DNA of 59,666 nucleotides from Pseudomonadota bacterium (GCA_013112535.1 JABFGI010000012.1:1-59666), one strand, 5' to 3'. Positions 1 to 10,398 are shown, numbered from the stretch's first letter. Numbers and translations are program-made. Notes: a model not told the origin generated them from the sequence alone.

Positions 1-384
1 GAATATACGTACACCACCCGGTTCATAATTCGACACGGCAACATAACGTCCGTCCTGAGAGATAGCGCCCCCAATACTGTTTCCTGCTTGAATAATACGT
101 TTGTTAATCGTACTGGTCAGCAGGTCGATTTTTGTTAGACCACCATCACGACCGAAGACAAAGCCATACCGTGCATCACGTGAAAAAACAATGGAAGCAT
201 GAGAAAGATCGCCGAGTCCATCAATACGGCCAATATCGGTACGTTGACTGGTGTTAACCAGTCTTACTTTACCAACCGCTCGTTCAATAATGACTCCAAG
301 ATCACCCGTGCCTCTTAATTCAGCATAAGCGTTTATGGATATCAATAAACTAAAAGATAGAACTATTGTTTTTATTAAACGCAT
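1..384 (-). CDS. nirF: NirF, haem d1 biosynthesis protein (partial, C-terminus outside window)
   Basis: Only the first 128 codons are present; the gene runs off the left edge. NirF is a beta-propeller protein needed to make haem d1 for cytochrome cd1 nitrite reductase, and is exported or membrane-anchored in denitrifiers. Residues 1-21 form a signal peptide ending NAYA. The mature part begins LRGTGDLG and includes GLGDLSHASIVFSRDARYGF and FGRDGGLTKIDL, which I recognise as NirF signatures distinct from NirS because there is no CxxCH haem domain. The ATG at 384 lies one base after the nirC stop, so the two genes are translationally linked. The rest of the haem d1 genes (nirDLGHJEN) probably follow to the left, which is inference. 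Confidence 0.9.
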   Translation of the reverse strand, partial: MRLIKTIVLSFSLLISINAYAELRGTGDLGVIIERAVGKVRLVNTSQRTDIGRIDGLGDLSHASIVFSRDARYGFVFGRDGGLTKIDLLTSTINKRIIQAGNSIGGAISQDGRYVAVSNYEPGGVRIF

Positions 385-385
385 T

Positions 386-721
386 TCAATGATTCTCGGC
401 TAACCCTGTTTTAAGTTGCTTAACCATCCAGACTACTTCTTGTTCGGCAAGAACATCTTTCCAGGGGGGCATCGGTGTACCTTTAACACCGTTCATGATG
501 ATGCTAATTAACGCTTCGTTTGATTTATTCTGGAGATTTTCGACTGTAAGAGGGGTTCCCAACCCTCCTTTCAATGTCATCCCATGACATGAACCACAAT
601 CATGCTGAATTAAATGAATTAGTTCCTGTTGACGGTCATTTGATATGTCAGAAGCAATAACAGGGTAAGGAATAAGTAATGTGAGGCTAAAAGTAACGCA
701 GAAAAAGAAATTGTAATACAT
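386..721 (-). CDS. nirC: NirC-type periplasmic cytochrome c (cytochrome c55X)
   Basis: This is a 111-residue small class I cytochrome c. Residues 1-24 are a signal peptide; the single haem motif CGSCH is at 42-46, followed by GMTLKGGLGTPLT, and the likely distal methionine is M84 in GTPMPPW. NirC proteins are periplasmic electron carriers that donate to NirS or take part in the late oxidation steps of haem d1 assembly. The start codon overlaps the stop of the upstream exported protein by one base (TAATG), and nirF starts one base after the nirC stop, so these genes are co-transcribed. Assignment as NirC rests on both sequence pattern and location. Confidence 0.88.
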   Translation of the reverse strand: MYYNFFFCVTFSLTLLIPYPVIASDISNDRQQELIHLIQHDCGSCHGMTLKGGLGTPLTVENLQNKSNEALISIIMNGVKGTPMPPWKDVLAEQEVVWMVKQLKTGLAENH

Positions 722-1257
722 TATTTTCCTGCCATAAGATCATTGTCGATATATTCGACTCGGACATATTTTTCTAATCCCATTAACCGTGCCTCACGGT
801 CGTTTCCATTAGCAGTAATATTCCAAACTGAAAGTTGATTCACACCAGTCGGAATTAAATTTGATTCCTGCATTTTTTTTAGCACTGACTCAGGATAATT
901 ATCCGAAGATGGATTGCCCAACTGTTTTGCCAGTTTCTTTTGAATAGGTGTTGTATCAAATAAACCCGGAAAGATCTCAATAATAAGTGCCAATCGGTCA
1001 GAGTTCGCAGGAAAAACATAGAGCAAGTCGGAAGTTATCCAGCTTTGCTTACGTTGGGCAAAAATCAAATGGTCACCATCAGTAGTTTCACTACTTGAGA
1101 AAACAATGCCATCTTCTTCAATTACAGTACGTACTTCATTAGCTGACATGCCAAATTGAGTACTTAGATAACCATTCAGCTCTGTTTCTGCAATGACAGT
1201 ATTTACATTTAACAGTGCAAAGGTAATAAAAAAGATCTTTATAAGCTTATAGATCAT
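721..1257 (-). CDS. Exported protein of unknown function in the nir operon
   Basis: I do not recognise this 178-residue protein. Residues 1-23 are a clear signal peptide (cleavage near NTVIA), and the rest is a soluble alpha/beta-looking protein without cysteines or haem motifs, so it is probably periplasmic. A segment at about 80-105 (LLYVFPANSDRLALIIEIFPG) and a leucine/lysine-rich helix follow. It lies between the cupredoxin and nirC, with a one-base overlap with nirC, which suggests a role in nitrite reductase maturation or electron supply. That is inference from position only. Confidence 0.75.
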   Translation of the reverse strand: MIYKLIKIFFITFALLNVNTVIAETELNGYLSTQFGMSANEVRTVIEEDGIVFSSSETTDGDHLIFAQRKQSWITSDLLYVFPANSDRLALIIEIFPGLFDTTPIQKKLAKQLGNPSSDNYPESVLKKMQESNLIPTGVNQLSVWNITANGNDREARLMGLEKYVRVEYIDNDLMAGK

Positions 1258-1324
1258 GACATTGTCTTCTTTAGCTATACCGAACTATTAGCTAAAGACT
1301 CTCCAGTTAGTTAATTAAATTATT

Positions 1325-1657
1325 CTATTCAACAACAATAATCGTGCCGATCATGTCTTCATGAGGCTCACAGCGGTAAGGGTAGGTGCCTGGTTTATCA
1401 AATGTTCTTTCCCATGTTTCTTCAGGAAAGATATATTCAGCTTCTGGAAATCCTTCAGCTTCAAACCAGACGCTGTGGTATTGACGTTTTTCTACGTTCA
1501 GCCATTTAACGGTAGTTCCTACATTCACCGTAACGGGTTCCCCATTTCCATATTGAGAATCTTTAATTTCAATCACTACTGTCTCTGCAAATACAGTGAC
1601 AGTAGTGAAAGCAAAATATACGATTATTCCGATATTTATTAATGATTTAATACTCAT
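1325..1657 (-). CDS. Plastocyanin-like cupredoxin (type 1 copper protein)
   Basis: This is a 110-residue small blue-copper protein with a signal peptide (1-24, ending VFAE). The type 1 copper ligands are visible: His61 in QYHSVWF, then Cys96, His99 and Met102 in the C-terminal loop YRCEPHEDM. The Cys-x2-His-x2-Met loop is short, as in plastocyanin-type proteins. It probably carries electrons in the periplasm to or from the cytochrome cd1 reductase, as azurin or pseudoazurin do in other denitrifiers (family knowledge plus position). I chose the ATG at 1657 because AAGGA lies seven bases upstream on the coding strand; a TTG five codons earlier is the alternative. Confidence 0.85.
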   Translation of the reverse strand: MSIKSLINIGIIVYFAFTTVTVFAETVVIEIKDSQYGNGEPVTVNVGTTVKWLNVEKRQYHSVWFEAEGFPEAEYIFPEETWERTFDKPGTYPYRCEPHEDMIGTIIVVE

Positions 1658-1681
1658 TTTTCTATCCTTCAATTTGTCTGT

Positions 1682-1699
1682 TTTATGTTATGACATAAA
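1682..1699. other. 18-bp inverted repeat between nirT-like gene and cupredoxin
   Basis: A perfect palindrome with 7-bp arms TTTATGT / ACATAAA separated by TATG lies in the gap between the NirT-like gene and the cupredoxin. It is very AT-rich and lacks a T-run, so it is a weak terminator candidate. It could be an operator or a processing hairpin. Confidence 0.3.
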
Positions 1700-1732
1700 G
1701 AAAATAGAAAATACTCAATCCGTATTCTAATT

Positions 1733-3466
1733 TTATTGTTTTACGGCATTAATCTCGGCTTCATCATTATCAAAGCCAAGTTTGTAACCTAGTGAGACAT
1801 GGTGATAACGACCATTGGTATAATCATCATGAATCGCAAAACCAAGGTTATAAACCTGATCGGTCGCCAGACTTATATCACCTGCTTTTTCAGAAGCTAG
1901 TTTGCGTTTCATTAAGATTGTCCAGGTGCCATCAGCTAAACTGGATGTGAATTCCGAACCCTGACCACCTTCCATGTGACGTTGTTCCAGAATATAGCCA
2001 TCTTCAGATTTACCGGTACCTGCCTGATAACGGATTAGATCCATGAAGTGTCCTGCTTCCAACTCAGTTTTAATATCAGCTTCTTCCTTGAGTTTGTCCC
2101 AGCCCCCCCGTTTTTTACCGCCACGGCCTTTAATTTCAATCTTTGTTCGACTTTCAGTAAGGTACTTAGTTACACCTTTTTCGAAGTTCAGTGCTAAACC
2201 ACTGGCCGCTGTCTCTTCTGCAGAAGGTGCTTCAGGCATACCTTTGGCATCAATGTGACAAGTACCCCAACAACCCGCTCTGTCTGCATAAGTGACATCA
2301 TCTGTTGCTAACATAATGGCTAATTTAATCTGATTTTCAGCATCCATTTTGCCGCCATCAGCAAATGGAGCAGGCGTGTGTCCTGTTTCCGGAAACTGGA
2401 ATCGCACATACAGGTTTTCACCATCATGTGTTGCACGTACACTAACCGGAATACTGCCTCGTTTTTCAGGGATGAGCGTTTCAGTTTCTGCAAGATACTC
2501 ATGTTCGCCAGATGCAACTAACTCACCAATATCAACGGTTTCTTCATCATGACATTCGAAACAACGATCGCCTGATTTAAAGGCGCGTTTACCGCTATGA
2601 TTTTTACCCAATATCCATTCCATTGATGCTTGTCCAGGATAAAAGATGTTAATTAAACGTTCCGGTGCTTTTTCCCAATCAACGCCGGATGAGTCAGACG
2701 AAGATGCAGGAACAGCTTTTGTTGTTGCGTCTGCGACCTTGGTTTCTTGTTTAACTACGTCTTCTTTTTCAGGTTCTGCTTTTGCTGTTTTCTTGGTTTT
2801 TTTATCGCCATTTATGAACTTGTCATACGCTTCAGGAATAGGGCGTATAAAGTCAGGGTTGGGTTTTTCCAGTTCGTCTTTTTCTTCTTCCGTTAACTGA
2901 TCATGAACTTTCTTATGTGCGATACCTTTATGACAATCAATACAGGTTTGACCTGTCTTCATTGCATTATAATGTTGTTTACGTGCACGAGGTTTTTGTG
3001 CTTCCGGATCCATCGTCGAAATTTCATGACAGTTCCGGCATTCTCTGGAATCAGAGGCTTTCATTCTTGCCCATTCGTTCTTCGCTAATTGCAAACGATG
3101 AGCTTCAAATTTTTCTGGTGTATCAATAGTACCCAGTATTTTGTGTAAGACTTCATTACTTGCCTGAAGCTTACGTTTCATCTTATAAATCCAGGGGCGA
3201 GGAACATGGCAGTCAGGGCAACCGGCTCGAACACCACTTCGGTTCGCATCATGAATTGTTCCTTTGTATTCCTGATAAACATTTTCTTCCATTTCATGAC
3301 ACGAAATACAAAATTCCATTGTATTCGTGGCTTCCATTCCCATATTAAATCCACCCCAAAATAACACACCTATTAACATAAAGAAGAGTGCGACACCTAG
3401 AGTTGTGCCTAAAATTATCTTTCTTTTCAGTATATTGGAAAATAAGTTTTGATATGGTCCAGTCAT
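1733..3466 (-). CDS. NapC/NirT tetrahaem cytochrome fused to a haem-binding EB_dh-type domain
   Basis: This is a 577-residue membrane-anchored multihaem protein. A TM anchor at about 17-40 precedes a NapC/NirT domain with four CxxCH motifs (53-57, 83-87, 143-147, 175-179). A charged Lys/Glu-rich linker (about 190-260) leads to a C-terminal domain like the ethylbenzene-dehydrogenase/DMSO-dehydrogenase haem subunit, with a further CFECH at 302-306 and a CX3CH-type motif CWGTCH at 399-404. NapC/NirT proteins oxidise quinol and pass electrons to periplasmic reductases; here the neighbour is a cytochrome cd1, so it may be the quinol dehydrogenase for nitrite reduction (inference). The N-terminal half closely resembles the NapC encoded at 28169-28771. 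It is about three times the usual NapC length because of the fusion. Confidence 0.85.
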   Translation of the reverse strand: MTGPYQNLFSNILKRKIILGTTLGVALFFMLIGVLFWGGFNMGMEATNTMEFCISCHEMEENVYQEYKGTIHDANRSGVRAGCPDCHVPRPWIYKMKRKLQASNEVLHKILGTIDTPEKFEAHRLQLAKNEWARMKASDSRECRNCHEISTMDPEAQKPRARKQHYNAMKTGQTCIDCHKGIAHKKVHDQLTEEEKDELEKPNPDFIRPIPEAYDKFINGDKKTKKTAKAEPEKEDVVKQETKVADATTKAVPASSSDSSGVDWEKAPERLINIFYPGQASMEWILGKNHSGKRAFKSGDRCFECHDEETVDIGELVASGEHEYLAETETLIPEKRGSIPVSVRATHDGENLYVRFQFPETGHTPAPFADGGKMDAENQIKLAIMLATDDVTYADRAGCWGTCHIDAKGMPEAPSAEETAASGLALNFEKGVTKYLTESRTKIEIKGRGGKKRGGWDKLKEEADIKTELEAGHFMDLIRYQAGTGKSEDGYILEQRHMEGGQGSEFTSSLADGTWTILMKRKLASEKAGDISLATDQVYNLGFAIHDDYTNGRYHHVSLGYKLGFDNDEAEINAVKQ

Positions 3467-3538
3467 AATTTTATACTTTTATCAGTGTTGTAATCGAAGA
3501 TTAATAATAGCTTATTTATACAGTTATAAGGATGAAAA

Positions 3539-3570
3539 AAAAGGGCATGAAATTAGTTTCATGCCCTTTT
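3539..3570 (-). terminator. Intrinsic terminator or attenuator after the first nirS-like gene
   Basis: A perfect 14-bp stem (AAAAGGGCATGAAA / TTTCATGCCCTTTT) with a 4-nt loop lies 13 bases after the nirS-like stop. On the minus strand it is followed by a run of T. It sits inside the operon, before the NirT-like gene, so it probably lowers expression of the downstream genes relative to the reductase and stabilises the nirS message. Confidence 0.85.
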
Positions 3571-3582
3571 ACCTGTATTGAT

Positions 3583-5211
3583 TTATGTTACGTGATGAAC
3601 ACGGTTATATACGTTGAACTTACCTGTAGGAGTTTCAAGACCTTTGATACGGGCTTTTTCTTCCAGAGTTTTAGCATCGTAAATAACAATTTCACCCTTA
3701 GCTCGATCTCCAGCACCACGTGCCCAGACAGAAATCCAAACCTCGGTGCCGTCTTTGTTAAATTCCTGATGTACAGCAACGGCTTTTTCCATTTCTGTGA
3801 CACGGATGTACTTAACAATTTTGCGAGTTTTCTTGTCTATGACAACCACAGTTTGTTGAACTTCAGGTTCTGGGTGTTTGGTTTGATCCGCCCAGACATA
3901 ATCAGACGTTGGATGGGTTCTGACGAACAATCCAGGACCATCTGTTTCAACTGAGTAACAGAGTTTCCAGGCCTGATCTGGATGATCTTTAGGATCATTA
4001 CCCCAAACCGCAACTTTACCTTCACCCAGATGAGTTGTACCTGCAACAGGACCACATTCAGGATCATTCCAGTTAGCACCAGGACCCGGGTGAGGCATTT
4101 TGCCGGTTTCAATAGAAGCGACAAATTTGCGTGTTACTGAATCCATAATTTCCATTCGGTTTGATGCGTTAGCCGCAATCTGGAAGTAACGTTGCGTAGG
4201 ATCAAAGAAACCATCATGTAAGAACTTATGACTATTAATCTGTTCAATACGTAGATTATCAATATCGCTGTAATCCACTTGCCAAATTTGACCTAACTCT
4301 TTAATTGCAACAACCCAGGTTGGTGCATGAGGCGTATTGTAAATAGCAGCTACACGTGCTTCGTTAACAAAATCACCGTCAACGTTTACACCGCGAGTAG
4401 ACACAGATTTAAGTGGCTCCATGGTTTCTGCATCAAGAATGACAAAGTGTGGAGGCCAGTAACCGCCACCGATGACATATTTATCTTTCCATTCACCATA
4501 ATGTGAAACAGCCACATCACGTGCATCGAATGCTACTTGTACATCGGCAACTACTTTAGGAGGACTCATCCACAAATCAATCTTACTCATCTTGCCATCA
4601 CGACCTTGAGTGAACCAGAAACGGCCATCAGAGCTTTCTTTTAATACATGGATGGCATAACCGGTATCAACTTTGGTTACGACTTCTTTGGTATCACCAT
4701 CAATAATCCCGATTTTACCTTCGTCACGTAGAATAACGAGGAAGAAGTTTTCCCAATTAAGGCTATGTTCAGGTTTTTTAGGATAATCTTTAGGTTCGAT
4801 ATAGGTATTCCATCTTTCTTTCATCAAAGATAGTGACATTTCTGCTGGAACAGGTGGTTCCATTTGAATATAGGTTGCTAAGTCTTTGATTTCTTCTTTA
4901 GTAAACATGTCGTCAAAATTATTCATACCCTTTTCAGTTCCTAGAGCAATAATTTTTTCCAGACGTTTTTGACCTTTTTTACGGGTTTTTTCAGGCTCCA
5001 GGCTTTTACCAGTAGCGCCTTTACGAAACGCGCCATGACAACCTGCACAGCGTTGAAAATAGAGTGCTTTTGAATGTTCAAACTTTTCTTTGCTTAGCGT
5101 TGGTTCAGCCTCGTCAGCGGCACTTACCATGCCAGAAAACAACATAAAGACTGATAAACAGGCCGCAGATATTGACCATTTTAGTATTCCAAATCCTGCA
5201 TTTGGCTTCAT
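3583..5211 (-). CDS. nirS: Divergent cytochrome cd1 nitrite reductase (NirS paralogue 1)
   Basis: This is a 542-residue cytochrome cd1. Signal peptide 1-31, a cytochrome c domain with CAGCH at 55-59, then an eight-bladed propeller for haem d1. The axial d1 ligand region TGYAIHV (His188), a His in FLHDGF (His332) and the ending [10 protein letters not shown] are conserved with NirS. It reduces nitrite to NO in the periplasm. Compared with the canonical copy at 6850-8574 it is divergent: the SHEHPEF segment carrying the other distal histidine is replaced by NTPHAPTW (His295), which aligns one residue out of register. It is far closer to NirS than to NirN. GGGAG precedes the ATG. It is the first gene of the nir operon, with an FNR/DNR box upstream. 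Nitrite reductase is likely but the altered site leaves some doubt. Confidence 0.85.
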   Translation of the reverse strand: MKPNAGFGILKWSISAACLSVFMLFSGMVSAADEAEPTLSKEKFEHSKALYFQRCAGCHGAFRKGATGKSLEPEKTRKKGQKRLEKIIALGTEKGMNNFDDMFTKEEIKDLATYIQMEPPVPAEMSLSLMKERWNTYIEPKDYPKKPEHSLNWENFFLVILRDEGKIGIIDGDTKEVVTKVDTGYAIHVLKESSDGRFWFTQGRDGKMSKIDLWMSPPKVVADVQVAFDARDVAVSHYGEWKDKYVIGGGYWPPHFVILDAETMEPLKSVSTRGVNVDGDFVNEARVAAIYNTPHAPTWVVAIKELGQIWQVDYSDIDNLRIEQINSHKFLHDGFFDPTQRYFQIAANASNRMEIMDSVTRKFVASIETGKMPHPGPGANWNDPECGPVAGTTHLGEGKVAVWGNDPKDHPDQAWKLCYSVETDGPGLFVRTHPTSDYVWADQTKHPEPEVQQTVVVIDKKTRKIVKYIRVTEMEKAVAVHQEFNKDGTEVWISVWARGAGDRAKGEIVIYDAKTLEEKARIKGLETPTGKFNVYNRVHHVT

Positions 5212-5265
5212 TTTTATACTCCCAAATTATTGATTTACTTCATTTGATGAAATTTTACAAAACAT

Positions 5266-5307
5266 ATTATATTCACCGGTTAAATTAAAATGCTTGATCA
5301 AGGTTAA
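5266..5307 (-). promoter_or_regulatory. FNR/DNR-type box and -10 element for nirS paralogue 1
   Basis: The box TTGAT-CAAG-GTTAA occupies 5294-5307 (minus-strand reading TTAACCTTGATCAA). A TATAAT on the minus strand at 5266-5271 begins 22 bases after the box. This puts the box centre about 41.5 bases before the expected transcription start near 5259, the classical class II activator geometry for FNR-family proteins. Confidence 0.75.
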
Positions 5308-5413
5308 GAGGTTATTAATATCAGTATGTGATAATCATCATGCTTAAGTATATAATATAATCATATTTATTTTTAGTTTGTTACAAAGAACTTCATTAAT
5401 AGAGGAATTTAAT

Positions 5414-5980
5414 ATGGGTAGAAATCTTATCATGCTTGGCATGGCTATTTTGGTCATGACGTTAATTACCTTTATTATCGCAGGGTTTATGTCCGGCATT
5501 TCGAACCCATTGGCATGGTTATCCCTGGTCTCCCTGATTATTGTGATAGTAGGACATAATAAACTGGTCAAACGAAGATATCTAATATGGAAGGATAGTT
5601 ACAGCGTTGGTATTGAGTCTATAGACAATGATCATAAAAAACTAATACATCTGATTAACAATCTACAGACTGCAATTGATTTTAAAACAGATGTAAATTT
5701 TGAAAAACAGACTCTGGATGAAGTCATTAATTATACGCAATACCATTTTACTCGTGAGGAAGGCCTCATGGAAGATAATGGTTACCCGGAATTTGAGCCG
5801 CATAAAGCGACACATAAAAAAATGATTGATCAGGTCAATGAATTAGTACAAGCATATGAGAAAGGTGAAGATGGTGCGATTGAGTCATTACTTACCTTCC
5901 TGAAAACATGGTTGATTAAACACATTAATGGTACAGATCAAGAGTATTCAGAGTACCTTATCAGTAAAGGTGTAAAATAA
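5414..5980 (+). CDS. Membrane-anchored bacteriohaemerythrin
   Basis: This is a 188-residue protein with two N-terminal TM helices (about 5-27 and 30-48) followed by a cytoplasmic or membrane-adjacent haemerythrin domain. The di-iron ligands are all visible: W-D-S-x-x-VGI-x-SID-x-DHKK, HFTREE, EPHKATHKK and KHINGTD. Haemerythrins bind O2 or NO at a non-haem di-iron site; here, divergent from a nitrite reductase operon, NO binding or protection is a reasonable guess. I chose the ATG at 5414 because AGAGGA lies just upstream; a TTG 12 codons earlier is less likely. Confidence 0.88.
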   Translation: MGRNLIMLGMAILVMTLITFIIAGFMSGISNPLAWLSLVSLIIVIVGHNKLVKRRYLIWKDSYSVGIESIDNDHKKLIHLINNLQTAIDFKTDVNFEKQTLDEVINYTQYHFTREEGLMEDNGYPEFEPHKATHKKMIDQVNELVQAYEKGEDGAIESLLTFLKTWLIKHINGTDQEYSEYLISKGVK

Positions 5981-6050
5981 TTTAATGTTATTGCCATGAT
6001 TGGCTTATTGCTCATATACAATAAGCAATCTCAAATTATCTAGCGGGAAC

Positions 6051-6708
6051 GAGCCTGTAATTAATTCTGTGTAACTGTCTTGTTTAAATGTAATTCGTTA
6101 GTCGGTCTTCGAACTCAATAATAAATCGGTTGAGTGCGGGTTTCCAATTACGGATCGGCATAGTCCATTTCTTTGATGCTCCCCTGATTGCCAAGAAGAT
6201 GACTTTTTTAGCCGAGTCATTCGTTGGAAATAGTTTACGTTTTTTAGTTGCCTTGCGTATCACACTGTTAAGAGACTCAATAGCATTGGTCGTATAAATT
6301 GCTTTCCTGATATCAGCAGAGGATAGTTAAATAAGGTGTTGAGGTTGTTCCAGTGAGTCCTCCAGGATTTACTAATCCGGGGATATTTCTCATCCCAGCG
6401 TTCGGCAAATTTATCGAGTGCAAGTAGTGAGTCTCCCTCTGTTGCGGATTGATAGATTTGTTTTAAATCCTGAGTGAGCGTTTTGTAATCTTTCCAGGGC
6501 CACAAATTTTAACGAGTTGCGTACCACCATTGTGGCTGTTGCTGATTTTAGTCAGCATCGCACTGAACTCATTTAAATCCTGCTCTGTCTTGTAGGTGCT
6601 TTGCTGCTGCTTTGGCTATCTTTTGTTGTTCTTCTAGATTCAAATCTGTTTATCCTTTACCCAGTTTAGGGTAATAATAAACAGTTACACAGTTTCAGTT
6701 ATAGTCTC
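6051..6708 (-). mobile_element. Degenerate IS256-family element with terminal inverted repeats
   Basis: A 658-bp remnant is bounded by 28-bp inverted repeats (6051-6078 and 6681-6708) that share the inner block CTGTGTAACTGT. It is flanked by 8-bp direct repeats GCGGGAAC (6043-6050) and GAGGGAAC (6709-6716), which differ by one base, consistent with an old target-site duplication. Inside is a broken transposase missing its centre. The element cannot move by itself but its ends might still be recognised by a related transposase. Confidence 0.85.
6084..6643 (-). pseudogene. IS256/mutator-family transposase remnant, frameshifted and internally deleted
   Basis: Fragments in different frames together read as an IS256-type transposase. 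The N-terminal piece begins LEEQQKIAKAAAKHLQD and changes frame near 6565. Next comes a short RNSLKFV piece. Then a frame change near 6500 opens WKDYKTLTQDLKQIYQSA, DKFAERWDEKYPRISKSW and THWNNLNTLFNYP. After another frame change near 6325 it reads DIRKAIYTTNAIESLNSVIR, KKRKLFPTND and WTMPIRNWKPALNRF, ending at a TAA at 6084. The middle of the protein, with most of the DDE catalytic core, is absent. At least three frameshifts and one deletion make it dead. Confidence 0.88.
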
Positions 6709-6786
6709 GAGGGAACTTCAGGACGTTGTGATTTTTTTAAAATTATAATCGCCTGACCGTTTGTTCATTTTCAAACCCGTTACAGA

Positions 6787-6828
6787 CAAAACCTGTCTAT
6801 AAATCATTTAGATTATAGACAGGTTTTG
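6787..6828 (-). terminator. Intrinsic terminator of the canonical nirS
   Basis: A perfect 15-bp stem (CAAAACCTGTCTATA / TATAGACAGGTTTTG) with a 12-nt loop lies about 20 bases beyond the nirS stop, with TTTTG on the minus strand. It indicates that this nirS is transcribed alone. Confidence 0.75.
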
Positions 6829-6849
6829 CACTTATCTTATGTCTTGTAA

Positions 6850-8589
<1,740 letters not shown>

Positions 8590-8635
8590 TTAATTATTAT
8601 TAAAAATATCATATAGATTTTGTTAGGGTACAGAC

Positions 8636-8675
8636 TTAATACCTTTTTTACGTTGCCTGATTTGATCCAGATCAA
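8636..8675 (-). promoter_or_regulatory. Perfect FNR/DNR box and -10 element for nirS
   Basis: TTGAT-CCAG-ATCAA at 8662-8675 is a perfect match to the FNR/DNR consensus. TATTAA on the minus strand at 8636-8641 begins 20 bases after it, close to class II spacing. The rest of the 303-base gap 8575-8877 shows nothing else I can support. Confidence 0.82.
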
Positions 8676-8877
8676 AAGGATTGAATGAATCTGTAATTAT
8701 TTGTGTCAAGATTGACAACGAAAATAATAACAGATATGAAATCGGAACTAGGTTTGAATACCAATTCAGGTGTAGATGCTGAATCCTTCCATTAAAAAAA
8801 TTAAAAGAGCAAGGTAAAGTAACTTTTTTATGTTCAACGATACCCTGGTAACAATTATTAAGCTATTTCGTCACACG

Positions 8878-10269
8878 TCAGCGGGGGGGGGAGAACCAGG
8901 CCAATTTTTCCTGTAAAGATACAACCTCACCAATGATAATCATGCTCGGTGGCTTTACATCATGTTGATTGGAAATTTCGGGCAGATCTTTTACTGTAGA
9001 TAAGTAAACACGTTGTTCGCTAGTTGTACCCTGTTGCACTATTGCGGCGGGTGTTGATTCTGGCAAACCATGCTTAATTAGTTCTCTACTCAAAATATCC
9101 AGACCATGTGTCCCCATATACACAGCCAGTGTTTGCTGAGGTTGTGCCAGTGCCGGCCAGTTTAAATTAGTAGAACCATCTTTAAGATGGCCCGTGATGA
9201 ATGTACATGACTGTGCATAGTCACGATGCGTTAATGGAATTCCTGCATAAGTAGCACAACCACTCGCTGAAGTGATACCAGGCACAACATGAAAAGGAAT
9301 GTTATTTTCGGAAAGCAGATCAATTTCTTCACCGCCGCGACCAAAGATAAACGGATCACCACCTTTTAGTCGCAAAACACGTTTGCCCTGTTTTGCCAGA
9401 TCAACTAACAATTGATTTATTTTATCCTGGGGCAAAGTATGTTTGTTTCGTGCTTTTCCTACATAAATCCGTTCTGCGTCTTTGCGTACCAATTCGACAA
9501 TGGCGGGGGCGACTAATCGATCATATAAAACAACATCAGCTTGCTGCATTAAACGTAAAGCGCGAAAAGTAAGTAGATCAGGATCTCCCGGACCGCCACC
9601 AACCAGATAAACTTCTCCTGTCGGTTTTACCAGGTCTGATTCCTGTTCCAGTTGCTTTTCCAGTAAGGTTAACGCATTTTTATCCTGACCAGCGTATAAC
9701 ATTTCTGCAACAGGACCCTGCAACAGTTGTTCCCAATATTGGCGTCGTTCTTTCATATCTGGAAATCGATGTTTTATTTTATCCCTGAAACGAGCAATTA
9801 ATGTAGCCAATTTTCCATAGCTTGAAGGGATTAAAGATTCCAGGCGAGCTCTTAATAGTCTGGCTAAAACAGGTGACGCGCCACTGGTTGAAATTGCAAC
9901 AATGACCGGACTGCGGTCTATAACGGATGGTGTGATAAAGGTTCCTGATTCAGGATTATCAACGACGTTAACTAACAAATTTTTTAATTTGGCCTGTTTT
10001 GCAATGTCGTCATTCAGTTGCATATCGTCGGTTGCAGCAATAACCAGTTCCATATTCTGCAGACAACTTTCATCATACAATTGTTCCAGATAATGAATCT
10101 GCTTTGATTCCTTTAATTTCATTAGTGACGATTCTATTTCTGGAGCCACAACAACAACTTTTGCTCCAGCAGCTAATAATTGTTGTGTTTTACGTGCCGC
10201 AACAGGGCCGCCGCCAACTACAAGACAGTGTTTGTCCTGAAGTTTTAAAAATATTGGAAAATACGTCAT
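8878..10269 (-). CDS. cysG: Sirohaem synthase CysG (precorrin-2 dehydrogenase/ferrochelatase and uroporphyrinogen-III methyltransferase)
   Basis: This is a 463-residue bifunctional cytoplasmic enzyme. Residues 1-200 form the NAD-dependent precorrin-2 dehydrogenase/sirohydrochlorin ferrochelatase (GGGPVAARK at about 19-27, VVAPEI, ATDD, NVVDNPE). From about 221 comes the SAM-dependent uroporphyrinogen-III methyltransferase (VYLVGGGPGDPDLLT, VVLYDRLV, RLKGGDPFIFGRGGEE, VVPGITSASGC). Length matches the CysG family. Precorrin-2 is a precursor of both sirohaem and haem d1, so placement between nirS and a putative NO reductase locus makes sense. The last codons cover a run of nine G (plus strand 8883-8891), giving the ending FSPPR. 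Confidence 0.95.
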   Translation of the reverse strand: MTYFPIFLKLQDKHCLVVGGGPVAARKTQQLLAAGAKVVVVAPEIESSLMKLKESKQIHYLEQLYDESCLQNMELVIAATDDMQLNDDIAKQAKLKNLLVNVVDNPESGTFITPSVIDRSPVIVAISTSGASPVLARLLRARLESLIPSSYGKLATLIARFRDKIKHRFPDMKERRQYWEQLLQGPVAEMLYAGQDKNALTLLEKQLEQESDLVKPTGEVYLVGGGPGDPDLLTFRALRLMQQADVVLYDRLVAPAIVELVRKDAERIYVGKARNKHTLPQDKINQLLVDLAKQGKRVLRLKGGDPFIFGRGGEEIDLLSENNIPFHVVPGITSASGCATYAGIPLTHRDYAQSCTFITGHLKDGSTNLNWPALAQPQQTLAVYMGTHGLDILSRELIKHGLPESTPAAIVQQGTTSEQRVYLSTVKDLPEISNQHDVKPPSMIIIGEVVSLQEKLAWFSPPR

Positions 10270-10398
10270 AGTCTAATTATTAACTGTTCTTCAACTCTTA
10301 AAATAATATGTGTAACCTATACTGCAATATAAATAATTTATTTCACACCAATTTTTCCGTTGTGATTATACCCTCAAGCTTTTGTGGCATGATTGTCT

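Noticed and set aside
3532..3954. 140-residue plus-strand gene
   Set aside because: It starts in the terminator and is antisense to nirS copy 1, with no ribosome site or recognisable domain.
3583..5211. NirN (dihydro-haem d1 dehydrogenase)
   Set aside because: The sequence has NirS-type segments ([33 protein letters not shown]) and NirS length; NirN as I know it is shorter and lacks these.
6260..6505. Intact 81-residue gene
   Set aside because: It is one frame of the broken IS256 transposase; its last 19 residues are out-of-frame translation after a frameshift near 6325.
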